Assembly: GCF_001510665.1 (NCBI RefSeq)
Contig: NZ_LMTI01000010.1
Coordinates: 1-54,641, forward strand
DNA from: Bacillus sp. FJAT-27445
Lineage (GTDB): Bacteria; Bacillota; Bacilli; Bacillales; Cytobacillaceae
Reading direction: 5' to 3'
DNA length: 54,641 nucleotides
Under the pieces are notes generated by a model. That model had not been told where the DNA came from and did no database searches. It worked only from the letters and a program-made list of their open reading frames with translations. Shown here in pieces: positions 1-10,215 of this stretch. Both the position numbers and the translations under genes were made by a program. Within the stretch, counting starts at the first letter, position 1; every line of letters begins with the position of its first letter.

Positions 1-45
1 GTAGTTGGGGCCTTGCCCCTGTGAGAGTAGGACGCTGCCGGGCAA
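1..45 (+). rRNA. rrf: 5S rRNA, 3' end only
   Basis: These bases match the conserved 3' part of Bacillus 5S rRNA (GTGAGAGTAGGACGCTGCC is visible), so the window opens inside an rRNA operon. The exact 3' end is approximate. It is followed at once by an intrinsic terminator. Confidence 0.9.
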
Positions 46-50
46 TGCGA

Positions 51-80
51 AAGGCAACCTTATATAGGGGTTGCTTTTTT
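51..80 (+). terminator. rRNA operon terminator
   Basis: GCAACC (54-59) pairs with GGTTGC (69-74), extended by A-T and G-T pairs at the base, and is followed by a run of T (75-80). It lies directly after the 5S gene. Confidence 0.85.
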
Positions 81-190
81 GTATTCCGCCACAATTAAGA
101 AAATACAATTTAAAATTGGGTAGACATACACCGAATTAGGTATATATACATACACTAGGAACAGTAGGCAGCTAGACAATTCATAAAATT

Positions 191-219
191 GTATACAAAT
201 TAAGTGTGCGGGGCACAAT
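191..219 (+). promoter_or_regulatory. sigma-F-type promoter of csfB
   Basis: GTATA (191-195) and GGGCACAAT (211-219) are 15 nt apart and fit the sigma-F pattern GYWTA / GGNNANANT. In B. subtilis csfB is transcribed by sigma-F in the forespore, so position and type agree. The rest of 81-190 is AT-rich and shows nothing else I recognise. Confidence 0.65.
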
Positions 220-240
220 AGGGGTATGGAGGTGGGAGAA

Positions 241-444
241 GTGGAACATCAGCCTATTGAAAAGCTTTATGGGGAAACATGTGTGGTATGCGAGAGAACG
301 AAAAGTCGGGGAATACATCTATACACTTCTTTTATTTGTGCGGAGTGCGAAAGGGAAATGGTTTCCACTGAGACAAACGACCCCAAATATATATACTATT
401 TAAAGCAGCTAAGAAAAGTTGCTGCACAGCGAATATTGTCGTAA
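241..444 (+). CDS. csfB: Anti-sigma factor CsfB (Gin)
   Basis: Small zinc protein that in B. subtilis binds and inhibits sigma-G (and sigma-E), holding back late forespore transcription. The 67-residue product has the family's two CxxC knuckles (C14/C17 and C33/C36) and the conserved segment GIHLYTSFICAECER; B. subtilis CsfB has 64 residues. The start is taken as GTG 241 because GGAGGTG (228-234) stands 6 nt before it. The in-frame ATG at 226 would put this Shine-Dalgarno inside the gene. It has its own sigma-F-like promoter and terminator, so it is a single-gene unit. In B. subtilis xpaC and yaaN lie between csfB and yaaO; here they are absent. Confidence 0.9.
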   Translation: MEHQPIEKLYGETCVVCERTKSRGIHLYTSFICAECEREMVSTETNDPKYIYYLKQLRKVAAQRILS

Positions 445-470
445 AAGTCCGGATAGGGCTTTTATTTTTT
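443..470 (+). terminator. csfB terminator
   Basis: AAAAGTCC (443-450) pairs with GGGCTTTT (456-463) with one G-T pair, followed by a T-rich tail. It overlaps the csfB stop codon. Confidence 0.75.
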
Positions 471-539
471 GCCCGGAAATATACCAAACACTGCAATTCT
501 GATAAAATGGATGAGACTTAACTTTATCAGGGAGAAAAA

Positions 540-1973
540 ATGAATCAACTTAATGTTCCTTTATTGAATGCATTGACTGCGCATATAAGTACGAAACCGG
601 TTTCTTTCCATGTCCCAGGCCATAAATACGGAACTGTCCTGGATGGAGAAGCCGCTGTCTATTTTTCAGAGATAATGAAGTTGGATGCGACTGAGTTGTC
701 TGGGCTGGATGACCTCCATTCTCCGGAAGGAGCGATTCATGAAGCGGCACAACTATTAGCAGAACTATATGGAGTGGAAGAAAGCTTTTTTCTCGTTAAT
801 GGTTCCACCGTTGGAAACCTCGCTATGATAGCATCCGTCTGCGGGGAGGGGGATAAAATCCTTGTACAGCGGAATTGCCATAAATCAATAATAAATGGAA
901 TCCGTCTCGCAAAGGCTGAGCCCATTTTTATTGAGCCAGTATTTAACGGAGAATGGAAAGTGGCTTGCGGACTGGATGTTCCCGCCGTCCACAAAGCGCT
1001 TGCCTGCTATCCGGAATTAAAGGCAATTGTCCTTACTTACCCGAATTATTACGGAATCGCCGACCCAATTGGAGATATCATTTCAGCCGCCCATCTAAAG
1101 GGCATTCCGGTTCTTGTGGACGAGGCCCATGGCGCCCATTTTATAGCAGGGGCTCCATTCCCGCAGTCTGCAGTGGAATTAGGTGCGGATATAGTAGTCC
1201 AATCTGCTCACAAAACGCTTCCAGCGATGACTATGGGTTCATTCCTGCATTTTAATAGCAAGCTGGTGGAACTTACCCGTTTAAAGGATTATTTACAAAT
1301 GCTTCAATCAAGTAGCCCATCCTACCCAATAATGGCTTCATTGGACTTGGCGCGAAACTTTCTTGGAACTATTAATAAAAGGGATTTGAAAAACCTTTTG
1401 GAACATATCAATCGATTCAGGGGTGAACTCGCGGACATACCGCAAATAAGAGTCTTGGAGAATGAAGGAAAAGCTGATCCGCTAAAGGTGGTCATTCAGG
1501 CAGCCTGCGGCCTCAATGGATATGAAATTCAAAAACTTCTGGAGCATCAAGGCATCTTTACAGAACTTGCCGACCCCCATAATATTTTGCTGATCCTGCC
1601 TCTTTTAAAAGAAGGGATGGATTATCCGTTTAAAAATGCAGCGAGGAAAATTGCGGAAGCCCTTGCCCATTATCCTGCTGTTTCGCCTACTCCTTTAGAA
1701 TCCTCCAGTGGAGGATGTCTGTCAGGACTGGCCCTTTCTTTAAATGAAATGGATGGGCTGCCATGTGAAGTGATAGAGCTTACTAAAGCGGTTGGTTTAA
1801 TTTCAGCGGAAACCATCATACCATACCCGCCCGGAATCCCGGTTATTTTAAAAGGGGAACGTATAACTAAGCGGATGGCCAGCCGGCTCGCAGAACTCAA
1901 AAAGTCCGGCTCGAGGTTCCAAGGAGGGCAACGGCTTACAGCCGGAGAAATTCTCATCTATAGAAAAGGCTAG
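540..1973 (+). CDS. yaaO: Orn/Lys/Arg decarboxylase family protein YaaO
   Basis: PLP-dependent fold-type I decarboxylase of the Orn/Lys/Arg (SpeA-like) family, 477 residues. Lys225 in SAHKT is the expected Schiff-base lysine, and Asp194 in DEAHGAH should contact the PLP ring nitrogen. The substrate cannot be told from the sequence, and YaaO has no settled function; arginine or lysine decarboxylation is the family-level expectation. A GGGAG Shine-Dalgarno lies just before the ATG. tmk follows 16 nt after the stop codon, so the two are probably cotranscribed, as in B. subtilis. The C-terminal third is the usual small domain, and nothing is truncated. Confidence 0.85.
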   Translation: MNQLNVPLLNALTAHISTKPVSFHVPGHKYGTVLDGEAAVYFSEIMKLDATELSGLDDLHSPEGAIHEAAQLLAELYGVEESFFLVNGSTVGNLAMIASVCGEGDKILVQRNCHKSIINGIRLAKAEPIFIEPVFNGEWKVACGLDVPAVHKALACYPELKAIVLTYPNYYGIADPIGDIISAAHLKGIPVLVDEAHGAHFIAGAPFPQSAVELGADIVVQSAHKTLPAMTMGSFLHFNSKLVELTRLKDYLQMLQSSSPSYPIMASLDLARNFLGTINKRDLKNLLEHINRFRGELADIPQIRVLENEGKADPLKVVIQAACGLNGYEIQKLLEHQGIFTELADPHNILLILPLLKEGMDYPFKNAARKIAEALAHYPAVSPTPLESSSGGCLSGLALSLNEMDGLPCEVIELTKAVGLISAETIIPYPPGIPVILKGERITKRMASRLAELKKSGSRFQGGQRLTAGEILIYRKG

Positions 1974-1989
1974 TTTGTTGGAGGTCATG

Positions 1990-2625
1990 ATGAAAAAAGG
2001 ATTATTTATAACGACTGAAGGTCCAGAGGGTGCTGGAAAGACAACGGTTCTTGCGCACTTGGACGAGCATTTAAAAAATAGAGGCATTACTACTCTCATT
2101 ACTCGAGAGCCGGGTGGAATTGACATTGCTGAGCAAATCAGAAGGGTCATCCTTGAGCCTGAGAATACAGCCATGGATCCACGTACCGAAGCGCTGCTAT
2201 ATGCCGCGGCAAGAAGGCAGCATCTCGTAGAAAAGGTTAAGCCTGGTATCGAGGAGGGCGCTGTTGTTCTTTGCGACCGCTTTGTGGATAGTTCACTAGC
2301 ATATCAGGGGTATGCAAGAGGGCTCGGGATTGATGAAGTCTACAAAATAAATGAATTCGCAATTGAAACAATGATGCCTGACTTGACGATCTATTTTGAT
2401 ATCGCCCCGGAGGAAGGGCTTGCGAGGATTGAAAAGCATCAAGGGCGCGAAGTAAACCGGCTTGATCTCGAAGCGTTGGATTTCCACCGAAAAGTGAGAG
2501 AGGGCTACCTGATCTTGCTGGCTCGTTTTCCTGAACGGATTGTAAAAATTGATGCCTCCTTGCCGATGGAGGAAGTGTTTAAGGCCGCATTAGCAAAAAT
2601 AGAAGCAATCCTCCCTTCCGAATAG
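1990..2625 (+). CDS. tmk: Thymidylate kinase
   Basis: Phosphorylates dTMP to dTDP with ATP in the cytoplasm, the step leading to dTTP. The 211-residue protein has the P-loop GPEGAGKT (residues 11-18), the DRF motif of the nucleotide-binding pocket (in [14 protein letters not shown]) and the lid region typical of bacterial Tmk. TTG 1975 and ATG 1987 are also in frame, but GGAGG at 1980-1984 is best spaced (5 nt) for ATG 1990, which also gives the family's usual N-terminus. The stop codon is inside a terminator hairpin, so the yaaO-tmk unit ends here. Confidence 0.97.
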   Translation: MKKGLFITTEGPEGAGKTTVLAHLDEHLKNRGITTLITREPGGIDIAEQIRRVILEPENTAMDPRTEALLYAAARRQHLVEKVKPGIEEGAVVLCDRFVDSSLAYQGYARGLGIDEVYKINEFAIETMMPDLTIYFDIAPEEGLARIEKHQGREVNRLDLEALDFHRKVREGYLILLARFPERIVKIDASLPMEEVFKAALAKIEAILPSE

Positions 2626-2640
2626 GGAGGATTTGTTTGT
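2607..2640 (+). terminator. tmk terminator
   Basis: AATCCTCCC (2607-2615) pairs perfectly with GGGAGGATT (2625-2633), followed by TGTTTGT. The tmk stop codon lies in the loop. Confidence 0.85.
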
Positions 2641-2688
2641 TTACAGATAATTCCCAACTCCTTCATTCATGTGAGAAGCAGGAAATCC

Positions 2689-2697
2689 TGTTATAAT
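2689..2697 (+). promoter_or_regulatory. Extended -10 promoter of darA
   Basis: TGTTATAAT is an extended -10 element (TGN followed by consensus TATAAT). No good -35 is seen. It follows the tmk terminator and would start the darA-holB-ricT-yabA transcript. Confidence 0.5.
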
Positions 2698-2729
2698 AAA
2701 AGAAAGTATATGGTACCAAATCTTTATAA

Positions 2730-3077
<348 letters not shown>

Positions 3078-3093
3078 TCATCCGTTTTTAATC

Positions 3094-3122
3094 GGAAGGC
3101 CCTTTTTTAAAAAGCGCCTTCC
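3094..3122 (+). terminator. Hairpin between darA and holB
   Basis: GGAAGGC (3094-3100) pairs with GCCTTCC (3116-3122), with a T-run/A-run inside the loop arm. The tail (TCCTTTC) is weak, so it may attenuate rather than stop transcription. It sits where yaaR is found in B. subtilis. Confidence 0.45.
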
Positions 3123-3160
3123 TCCTTTCAATACCACGTAGCGATAAGCAGGTGAACCGA

Positions 3161-4168
3161 TTGACGATGAATTGGGATGGGCTGGAGGAGATTCAGCCAG
3201 CTGCATTAAAGATGATAAAGAACAGCATTCAAAAGGGCCGGCTAGCACATGCCTATTTGCTTGAGGGAATGCGGGGGACCGGGAAAAAGGATGCGGCTAG
3301 GCTTTTGTCTAAGTCGCTCTTTTGTGAAAACCCGATAGAAGGGTACAAGCCGTGTGAAACCTGCCTGAACTGCAAACGCATCAACAGCGGCAACCATCCT
3401 GATGTTCACTGGGTCGAACCGGATGGCCTTTCAATTAAGAAGCAGCAAATCAGGGAATTGCAGGAAGAATTTTCAAAAAAAGGGATGGAGTCATCCCAAA
3501 AGATATATTTGATAATTGACGCTGAAAAGATGTCGACAAGCGCATCCAACTCACTGCTAAAGTTTCTTGAGGAGCCAGGGGCCCAGACAGTTGCGCTCCT
3601 ACTTACGGAGAATCCTCAAAAAATGTTGCCGACGATTCTGTCGCGATGCCAAACCATTTCATTTCTCCCACTTCCTCCGGTTGTTTTCATAAGAAAACTT
3701 ATTGAAAATGGGATTGATCCTGATTCTGCCCCACTGCTTGCCCAATTGACAAACAATTTACATGAGGCAATGGAACTAAATACTCAGGATTGGTTTGCAC
3801 AAGCCCAAAAAATAGTGGTAAAATTATATGAAGTGCTTAAAAAAAATAAATTGGAGGCTATGGTCGCCCTCCAGGGGGAATGGTTTGCGCACTTTAAAGA
3901 AAAAGAACAGATTGACCGCGGCTTGGATCTTCTACTTCTCGTACTTAAGGACTTATTATATATACAGTTGGGTAAACAGGAGCAAATTGTTTTTAAAAAG
4001 GAATCTGTACGGCTTCAACAATTTGCCCTTCAAACCCGGATGCGAGGCTTGCCCGATCAGATGGCGGCGATTCTGGATGCCAAACGGAGGCTTCATGCCA
4101 ATATGAATCCCCAGCTTCTGATGGAACAGCTCGTGTTAAAATTGCAGGAGGGATCAGCATTTGTATGA
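3161..4168 (+). CDS. holB: DNA polymerase III delta' subunit
   Basis: Clamp-loader subunit that helps place the sliding clamp on primed DNA. The N-terminal AAA+ domain has a P-loop-like GMRGTGKKDAA, a zinc module starting CETCLNCKR, and the SRC motif (LSRCQT). The C-terminal part is helical. I prefer TTG 3161: AGGTGA (3150-3155) is 5 nt upstream and the resulting MTMNW aligns with the start of B. subtilis HolB. GTG 3152 and ATG 3167 are alternatives. The 3' end overlaps ricT by 8 bp, which suggests translational coupling. Confidence 0.93.
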   Translation: MTMNWDGLEEIQPAALKMIKNSIQKGRLAHAYLLEGMRGTGKKDAARLLSKSLFCENPIEGYKPCETCLNCKRINSGNHPDVHWVEPDGLSIKKQQIRELQEEFSKKGMESSQKIYLIIDAEKMSTSASNSLLKFLEEPGAQTVALLLTENPQKMLPTILSRCQTISFLPLPPVVFIRKLIENGIDPDSAPLLAQLTNNLHEAMELNTQDWFAQAQKIVVKLYEVLKKNKLEAMVALQGEWFAHFKEKEQIDRGLDLLLLVLKDLLYIQLGKQEQIVFKKESVRLQQFALQTRMRGLPDQMAAILDAKRRLHANMNPQLLMEQLVLKLQEGSAFV

Positions 4169-4988
4169 TGTAGTCGGGGTCCGCTTTAAAAAAGCGGGCA
4201 AAATATATTACTTCGATCCCGGAGATCTGCCCATAGAAAAGGACAACTATGTTATAGTCGAAACCGTACGCGGAGTCGAGTTTGGCAAGGTTGTCATTTC
4301 CCGTAAACAAGTGGACGAGCATGACGTTGTCCTCCCTTTGAAAAAGGTTGTGCGGATTGCAGATCAAAAGGATAGAATCATTGTGGAGGAAAACAAGCTG
4401 GCTGCGAAAGAAGCCTATGATGTTTGCTGCGAGAAGGTAAACGGGCACCAGCTCGATATGAAGCTTGTCGATGTTGAATATACATTTGACAGAAACAAAG
4501 TTATTTTTTATTTCACTGCCGATGGCAGGGTTGATTTCAGGGAATTGGTAAAAGACCTGGCATCGATTTTTAGGACAAGGATAGAATTAAGGCAAATCGG
4601 GGTCAGGGATGAAGCAAAAATGCTTGGCGGTATCGGCCCTTGCGGCAGGATGCTGTGCTGTTCCACTTTCCTTGGCGATTTTGATCCGGTTTCGATTAAA
4701 ATGGCGAAGGATCAGAACCTTTCCTTGAATCCGACTAAGATTTCAGGACTTTGCGGCCGGCTCATGTGTTGTCTGAAATATGAGAATGACGAATATGAAA
4801 CGGCAAAGGATCTTCTTCCTGATCTTGGCGAGGTTATTTCAACGCCGCTTGGAAGAGGGAAGGTTGTTGGATTAAACATTTTGGAGAGAATTCTCCAAGT
4901 TGAAATAAAGGAACAGGAAAGGGTGCTTGAGTTTACCCTTGAAGAAATCCTTAAAGAAGGTGCTTTTTCTATACCATCCACAGACTGA
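4161..4988 (+). CDS. ricT: RNase Y specificity/regulatory protein RicT (YaaT)
   Basis: PSP1-domain protein of the Ric (Y-) complex with RicA and RicF. In B. subtilis it directs RNase Y cleavage of polycistronic mRNAs and promotes Spo0A phosphorylation, competence and biofilm formation. At 275 residues it has the same length as B. subtilis YaaT. The central Cys cluster (GPCGRMLCCS, then GLCGRLMCCLKY) binds the complex's iron-sulfur clusters in the family. The start is TTG 4161, with GGAGGGA (4147-4153) upstream and the first codons overlapping the holB stop. Confidence 0.96.
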   Translation: MYDVVGVRFKKAGKIYYFDPGDLPIEKDNYVIVETVRGVEFGKVVISRKQVDEHDVVLPLKKVVRIADQKDRIIVEENKLAAKEAYDVCCEKVNGHQLDMKLVDVEYTFDRNKVIFYFTADGRVDFRELVKDLASIFRTRIELRQIGVRDEAKMLGGIGPCGRMLCCSTFLGDFDPVSIKMAKDQNLSLNPTKISGLCGRLMCCLKYENDEYETAKDLLPDLGEVISTPLGRGKVVGLNILERILQVEIKEQERVLEFTLEEILKEGAFSIPSTD

Positions 4989-5001
4989 TGAGGTGGAATA
5001 A

Positions 5002-5364
5002 GTGGATAAGAAGGAAATTTTTGAATCGGTTGGCTCAATGGAAATCCAAATCGGCAATCTTTACCAGCAGCTGGGTGAATTAAAGCAACATCTCGCAGAA
5101 ATACTGGAAGAGAATCATTCGCTTAAGCTTGAAAATGAGCTTCTGCGCCGGCGTCTCGATAAGTCATCGGCACAGGAAGAAAGTTCAGGCAAGAAAGGAA
5201 AGAAGGACGGGGCAGCCGAATCCAAGACCCTGGATATTGGTGAAGGGTACGACAATTTGGCGCGCCTTTACCAGGAAGGTTTCCATATATGCAATTTGCA
5301 TTTCGGAAGCCTGCGAAAAGAAGGCGATTGCTTATTTTGCCTATCATTTTTGAATAAAAAATAA
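5002..5364 (+). CDS. yabA: Replication initiation control protein YabA
   Basis: Negative regulator of initiation that bridges DnaA and the sliding clamp DnaN. The 120 residues divide into an N-terminal leucine-rich coiled coil (about 1-60) for tetramerisation, a charged linker, and a C-terminal zinc domain with H95, C97, C110 and C113 (HICNLHFG...CLFC). The start is GTG 5002 behind a GAGGTGG site, 13 bp after ricT. A terminator follows directly, so it closes the darA-yabA unit. Confidence 0.95.
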   Translation: MDKKEIFESVGSMEIQIGNLYQQLGELKQHLAEILEENHSLKLENELLRRRLDKSSAQEESSGKKGKKDGAAESKTLDIGEGYDNLARLYQEGFHICNLHFGSLRKEGDCLFCLSFLNKK

Positions 5365-5394
5365 AGCCTTCCTTTTAGCGGGAAGGCCTTTTTG
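5363..5394 (+). terminator. yabA terminator
   Basis: GCCTTCC (5366-5372) pairs with GGAAGGC (5381-5387), followed by CTTTTTG. Confidence 0.8.
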
Positions 5395-5413
5395 TGGACA
5401 TGGGAGGATGACA

Positions 5414-6157
5414 ATGACCAATTTAATAGGTGATGAGCGGCTGGATTATTTGCTTGCGGAAAATTTACGGATCATCCAAAGCCCGTCCGTATTCGCTTTT
5501 TCGCTTGATGCAGTCTTGCTGTCACGATTTGTGTATGTTCCGATTCAAAAAGGGAACTTAATTGATTTGTGCAGCGGCAACGGGGTTATCCCCCTATTCC
5601 TTAGCAAAAGGACTAAGGGGCGCATTACAGGCGTGGAAATCCAGGAAAGGCTGTATGACATGGCTGTCAGAAGTATCTGCTACAACGGCCTGGAAAGCCG
5701 CCTGGAGATGATTCATGGTGATTTGAAGGACATGCCCGCAAAGCTTGGTTATGGCAAATTTGACGTAGTCACTTGTAATCCTCCCTATTTTAAAACGCCG
5801 CCAACCTCGGAAATCAATGAGAATGAACATTATGCGTTTGCGAGGCATGAGCTATTATGTACCCTTGAAGATACAATCCGTGTCTCTAGTGCTCTTGCAA
5901 GGGCTGGGGGAAAGGTGGCTTTTGTGCATAGGCCGGAGCGTTTGAATGATATGATTGAGCTGATGAGAAAATATCGCTTAGAACCGAAGAGGATTAAGTT
6001 TGTTTATCCAAAGGAAGGCAGAGAAGCAAATACGATGCTTGTAGAGGCAACAAAGGATGGCCAGCCTGGCTTGAAAATCCTTCCACCGCTAATTGTTTAT
6101 GACCAAACCAATGAATACACAACGGAAGTCAGAGAGATTTTATATGGAAGCAGCTGA
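5414..6157 (+). CDS. trmN6: tRNA1(Val) (adenine37-N6)-methyltransferase
   Basis: Class I SAM-dependent methyltransferase (YabB/TrmN6 family) expected to methylate A37 of tRNA-Val. The 247 residues contain the SAM-binding [11 protein letters not shown] and the catalytic NPPY motif ([11 protein letters not shown]) typical of N6-adenine enzymes. ATG 5408 touches the GGGAGG site (5402-5407), so ATG 5414 is the better start. The end overlaps the next gene by 14 bp. The exact tRNA target is assigned by family only. Confidence 0.9.
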   Translation: MTNLIGDERLDYLLAENLRIIQSPSVFAFSLDAVLLSRFVYVPIQKGNLIDLCSGNGVIPLFLSKRTKGRITGVEIQERLYDMAVRSICYNGLESRLEMIHGDLKDMPAKLGYGKFDVVTCNPPYFKTPPTSEINENEHYAFARHELLCTLEDTIRVSSALARAGGKVAFVHRPERLNDMIELMRKYRLEPKRIKFVYPKEGREANTMLVEATKDGQPGLKILPPLIVYDQTNEYTTEVREILYGSS

Positions 6158-6437
6158 ACATTTTTTCTATGTACTGTTATGCCGTGATGGAAGCTTTTAT
6201 GGAGGCTACACCAATGACCTTAGAAGAAGGGTCAGGCTCCATAATGAAGGAAAAGGGGCTAAATATACAAGGGGCCGCGGTCCGGTGGAACTTGTTTTTG
6301 CGCGGGCCTTTCCAAGCAAAGCTGAAGCCATGCAGGCGGAATATCGCTTTAAACAGCTTCCACGTGGAAAAAAGGAAGAATTTTTGGCCAGGGGAAGGGG
6401 TGATAGAAATGCAACAGCAGAAGAGTTTCGAGAATGA
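6144..6437 (+). CDS. yazA: GIY-YIG nuclease superfamily protein YazA
   Basis: Small stand-alone GIY-YIG domain of the UPF0213 family, 97 residues. The motif appears as YVLL near the N-terminus and YGGYTN about ten residues later, followed by the conserved RRRVRLHN helix and a glutamate-containing C-terminal half. Its cellular role is unknown. ATG 6144 lies within the last codons of trmN6 and its end overlaps rsmI by 29 bp, so the three genes are likely translated from one message. An earlier in-frame ATG at 6093 is inside trmN6 and unlikely. Confidence 0.88.
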   Translation: MEAAEHFFYVLLCRDGSFYGGYTNDLRRRVRLHNEGKGAKYTRGRGPVELVFARAFPSKAEAMQAEYRFKQLPRGKKEEFLARGRGDRNATAEEFRE

Positions 6438-7281
6438 AGCGGAGAAGGGTATTCTTTACCTTGTGCCGACCCCGATTGGCAATTTGGAGGATATGAGCTT
6501 TCGGGCAATCCGAATTCTTAAGGAAGCCAACGTAATTGCAGCCGAGGATACACGGAATACAAAAAAGCTATGCAATTATTTTGAAATAGCAACCCCCGTA
6601 GTTAGCTACCATGAGCATAACAAGGAGGCAAGCGGGGATAAATTGCTAGAAAAGCTTAGGGAAGGGGCAAAAATCGCTTTGGTCAGCGATGCCGGAATGC
6701 CAGCCATTTCCGACCCTGGATACGACATAATTATTATGGCGATAAAGGAAGACATAGCGGTAGTTCCTCTTCCGGGAGCGAACGCGGCCTTGCCTTCCCT
6801 AATTGCTTCAGGCCTGCCCCCACAGCCATTTTATTTCTATGGTTTCCTCAATAGGCAGCGGAAGGAAAAGAAGCAGGAATTGGAACTATTAAAAAAACAG
6901 GCAGCAACCATTATCTTATATGAATCTCCCCACCGGTTAAAGGATTCACTAGGCCTGATATTAGATATTTTAGGGAATCGCAAAATTGTCCTTTGCAGGG
7001 AGCTTACAAAAAAATACGAGGAATTCATCCGTGGGACTGTTGAGGAAGCTATTGAGTGGTGCACCAATGGAGAAGTCAGGGGAGAATTCTGCCTGATTCT
7101 TCAGGGCGGCAATGGCGAGGATTCGGAAGAAATGCCATGGTGGGAGGACCTCACAATTGAGGAGCATGTCAGCCATTATATGTCCAAGGAAAAGCTTGCA
7201 TCAAAGGAAGCGATTAAAAAGGCGGCAAAAGACCGGGGGATGAGCAAGCGGGATATATACCGGGAGTATCATATCGAGTAA
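6409..7281 (+). CDS. rsmI: 16S rRNA (cytidine1402-2'-O)-methyltransferase RsmI
   Basis: Tetrapyrrole-methylase-fold enzyme that methylates the ribose of C1402 in the 16S decoding centre with SAM. The 290-residue product shows the family blocks [13 protein letters not shown] at the N-terminus, [11 protein letters not shown], and the glycine-rich SAM site [13 protein letters not shown] and PLPGANA. The frame is open upstream to 6169, but GGGGAAGGGG before ATG 6409 and the N-terminal match set the start. A bidirectional terminator separates it from convergent abrB. Confidence 0.95.
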   Translation: MQQQKSFENEAEKGILYLVPTPIGNLEDMSFRAIRILKEANVIAAEDTRNTKKLCNYFEIATPVVSYHEHNKEASGDKLLEKLREGAKIALVSDAGMPAISDPGYDIIIMAIKEDIAVVPLPGANAALPSLIASGLPPQPFYFYGFLNRQRKEKKQELELLKKQAATIILYESPHRLKDSLGLILDILGNRKIVLCRELTKKYEEFIRGTVEEAIEWCTNGEVRGEFCLILQGGNGEDSEEMPWWEDLTIEEHVSHYMSKEKLASKEAIKKAAKDRGMSKRDIYREYHIE

Positions 7282-7320
7282 GCTTAGGGTTTTTCAGCCA
7301 AGCAGCTTTACCAAAAAATA

Positions 7321-7352
7321 AAGGGCTTCTCCGTGAATGGAGAAGCCTTTAA
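7321..7352. terminator. Bidirectional terminator between rsmI and abrB
   Basis: GGCTTCTCC (7324-7332) pairs perfectly with GGAGAAGCC (7339-7347). T follows on the plus side, and the A-rich stretch before it gives U-rich RNA on the minus side, so it can serve both convergent genes. Confidence 0.88.
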
Positions 7353-7357
7353 AAGGA

Positions 7358-7636
7358 TTATTTGCTGAATGCTGACTCGATTTCTTTCAATAGTTGTTCT
7401 GCACCTTCACGGCTAAGGATTAGCTTGCCATCTGCCAGTGTCACGTTGTCATCGGAAACCTCGCCTGTAACCTGGCAAGTCATGTTAGGCTTGTATTTTT
7501 TCAAGATGATACGCTCATCGTCTACATAGATTTCAAGAGCGTCTTTTTCTGCGATGCCAAGTGTACGCCTTAATTCGATAGGAATAACCACCCGGCCGAG
7601 TTCGTCAACTTTACGTACAATACCAGTAGATTTCAT
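7358..7636 (-). CDS. abrB: Transition-state regulator AbrB
   Basis: Global DNA-binding repressor of post-exponential genes, a homodimer/tetramer with a swapped-hairpin fold. The 92 residues start MKSTGIVRKVDELGRVVIPIE, the conserved SpoVT-AbrB DNA-binding domain (about 1-50). The C-terminal half is the multimerisation domain. It carries GGGAGGAG as Shine-Dalgarno and stands alone on the minus strand between rsmI and metS, as in B. subtilis. Two sigma-A promoters with Spo0A-box-like sequences lie upstream, so repression by Spo0A is likely. spoVG in this window is a known AbrB target in B. subtilis. Confidence 0.97.
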   Translation of the reverse strand: MKSTGIVRKVDELGRVVIPIELRRTLGIAEKDALEIYVDDERIILKKYKPNMTCQVTGEVSDDNVTLADGKLILSREGAEQLLKEIESAFSK

Positions 7637-7675
7637 GTAATGCTTCTCCTCCCATTTTTAAAAAAAGATTCTCTA

Positions 7676-7704
7676 ATAATACATCATTCGCCATTATTCG
7701 ACAA
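7676..7704 (-). promoter_or_regulatory. abrB proximal promoter with Spo0A box
   Basis: Read on the minus strand: TTGTCG (7704-7699), 17 nt, TATTAT (7681-7676). TGTCGAA, a perfect Spo0A box, covers 7703-7697 and so overlaps the -35. Confidence 0.7.
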
Positions 7705-7720
7705 TTTTTTTAATAATTTT

Positions 7721-7749
7721 ATAATACCAGCGATTCCCAAATTCGTCAA
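7721..7749 (-). promoter_or_regulatory. abrB distal promoter with Spo0A-like box
   Basis: Read on the minus strand: TTGACG (7749-7744), 17 nt, TATTAT (7726-7721). TGACGAA (7748-7742) fits the 0A-box pattern TGNCGAA and overlaps the -35. Confidence 0.75.
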
Positions 7750-8120
7750 TCAATTTCTCATTAAAAAAGTGTTAAAAAGTTTTTGTTTACCATGAAAACC
7801 CTACACCATCAATGTTTTCTTAACTCTTAGGCGAATATGTTAAGTAAATAGTAAACAATTTTATAATACTTTTTCAGTATAATAAAAAACACAGAAATGA
7901 AATTTTTTTTCGACAAATATTTTGTAGAACTTCGGCAACCAACTATACTATTCGACGTTCCTTTTTTTTTTATAGGGATAGGGGGCCAAAAGTTTTTTCG
8001 GTTCGGTTCTGAAAAGGCCTATTATATTGCAGAAATATTGGTTTTTCGGTATATTTTGTTGATAGAAGCTTATAGGAAAAGGCAATAATGACCTCAACGG
8101 CCTTAATTAGGCGATAGGTA
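7750..8120. other. AT-rich abrB-metS intergenic region
   Basis: This divergent region has long A and T runs. It holds two further 0A-box-like sites on the minus strand (TTCGACA at 7909-7915, a perfect box in reverse, and TTCGACG at 7951-7957). I see no T-box leader or other riboswitch before metS and cannot place the metS promoter with confidence. Confidence 0.4.
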
Positions 8121-8127
8121 TATATAA

Positions 8128-10110
<1,983 letters not shown>

Positions 10111-10124
10111 TAGGTAACAAAGGG

Positions 10125-10165
10125 AGGGAATGCTCGCGTCTGAATTTTTCGACGATGCATTCCCT
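10125..10165 (+). repeat. Inverted repeat between metS and tatD
   Basis: AGGGAATGC (10125-10133) pairs perfectly with GCATTCCCT (10157-10165), with TCG/CGA continuing the stem after one bulge. No T-run follows, so it is not a clear terminator. Confidence 0.6.
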
Positions 10166-10215
10166 TTCCCATCCCAACGACGGGCTCCATTCAAACAGAG
10201 AAGGGAAGTGGCACA

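Noticed and set aside
7897-8088. 63-codon frame in the abrB-metS gap
   Set aside because: Low-complexity AT-rich sequence coding mostly F, I and Y, with no ribosome site.
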